A stretch of DNA of 6,061 nucleotides, taken from contig JAILFI010000087.1 in NCBI GenBank assembly GCA_024697655.1, forward strand, positions 1-6,061. The letters are read 5' to 3'. Shown here piece after piece: positions 5,650-6,061 of the stretch; within the stretch, counting starts at the first letter, position 1, and each line of letters starts with the position of its first letter. The notes beneath the pieces were generated by a model. The model had not been told where the DNA came from. It was given only the letters and a program-made list of their open reading frames with translations, and ran no database searches. Both the position numbers and the translations under genes were made by a program. The stretch comes from Clostridiales bacterium. GTDB lineage: Bacteria > Bacillota_A > Clostridia > Peptostreptococcales > Anaerovoracaceae.

Positions 5650-6061
5650 TCAGACTTTAACGATATTGTAACCGGCGCTCTTGAGCATCCGGTTCATGAC
5701 TGCAAAACCGACGCTGTTGCGGTCGGAAAGCGCGCCCGCGAGGATCAGATCGACCCCTTCGCGGTCGAGATCGCGCAGCCGCGCGAAGAAATCGTGCGCT
5801 GCTTCGATGAAGGCCTGCTCCTCGAAAAGAAGGACGCCGACCTTGTTGCCGAGGCCTTCATTGAGGCCCTTGAGGCGTTCGATCTCCGCCTGGACGTCGC
5901 CGCGCTCGCCTTCGATGATCAGCATGTCCGCCTTGGGAGCGTAGTGCTTGTACTTCATGCCGGGGGAGCGGGCCACGAAATCGCCGCTCGTGACGCGCGG
6001 GCCGTCCCCGTCGTCCGGGTCTGCCTCGCCGTAGCGGACAAGATCGTCCGCGCTGCCCGCT
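5650..6061 (-). CDS. ywlC: L-threonylcarbamoyladenylate synthase, Sua5/YwlC type (C-terminal part, truncated by window edge)
   Basis: The frame is open from the right edge (first complete codon at 6060-6058) to a TGA at 5650, giving 136 residues of a longer protein. The diagnostic piece is the Sua5 linker SPGMKYKHYAPKA (fragment residues 32-44), which joins the catalytic YrdC domain to the C-terminal Sua5 domain. The following 90 or so residues, through VGVLLFEEQ to the end NIVKV, fit the Sua5 domain. The family makes threonylcarbamoyl-AMP from threonine, bicarbonate and ATP for the t6A modification at position 37 of ANN-decoding tRNAs. The catalytic YrdC domain and the true start lie outside the window. 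A GTG at 5976 is in frame but falls inside the conserved linker, so it is not the start. The single-domain TsaC form is excluded by this C-terminal domain. Confidence 0.9.
   Translation of the reverse strand, partial: AGSADDLVRYGEADPDDGDGPRVTSGDFVARSPGMKYKHYAPKADMLIIEGERGDVQAEIERLKGLNEGLGNKVGVLLFEEQAFIEAAHDFFARLRDLDREGVDLILAGALSDRNSVGFAVMNRMLKSAGYNIVKV

Overview
The window looks like a stretch of ordinary chromosome from a GC-rich member of the Bacillota, probably a Clostridia-type anaerobe. The evidence is the gene order Sua5/YwlC - rpiB - upp, which resembles the ywlC...ywlF...upp neighbourhood of Bacillus-type genomes, and the GGAGG-type ribosome sites before rpiB and the acyl-CoA dehydrogenase. 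The genus cannot be fixed from the sequence alone. All six genes lie on the minus strand, so the window is best read from right to left.

Right part (6061 to 4460): the C-terminal 136 codons of a Sua5-type L-threonylcarbamoyladenylate synthase (tRNA t6A synthesis) enter from the right edge. Then come rpiB (ribose/allose-5-phosphate isomerase B, 15 bp gap) and upp (uracil phosphoribosyltransferase, 97 bp gap with a hairpin). RpiB can help supply ribose-5-phosphate for PRPP, the co-substrate of Upp, so these two genes connect pentose phosphate metabolism to pyrimidine salvage.

Middle (4459 to 2852): a 273 bp spacer precedes tyrS (tyrosyl-tRNA synthetase). Most of it, 4217-4455, is enclosed by a pair of 30/31-nt imperfect inverted arms. 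Inside are three further GC-rich hairpins, some of whose arms have a second possible partner. I find no T-box consensus, so this is not the usual tyrS leader of Bacillota. It is the strongest candidate in the window for something undescribed: a cis-regulatory leader, a processed small RNA, or a palindromic mobile repeat.

Left part (2765 to 531): a lone acyl-CoA dehydrogenase, with Asp where many family members have the catalytic Glu, ends at a good intrinsic terminator. It is followed by an AEC-family (auxin efflux carrier-like) membrane transporter that appears to have its own promoter lying almost on top of its start codon.

Far left (530 to 1): no convincing gene. It holds a bidirectional-looking terminator for the AEC gene and two 136 bp direct repeats (132/136 identical, offset 276 bp), each able to fold back on itself. 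Between the repeats lies a low-complexity array of GCTGTC motifs. This resembles an intergenic repeat family rather than coding DNA.
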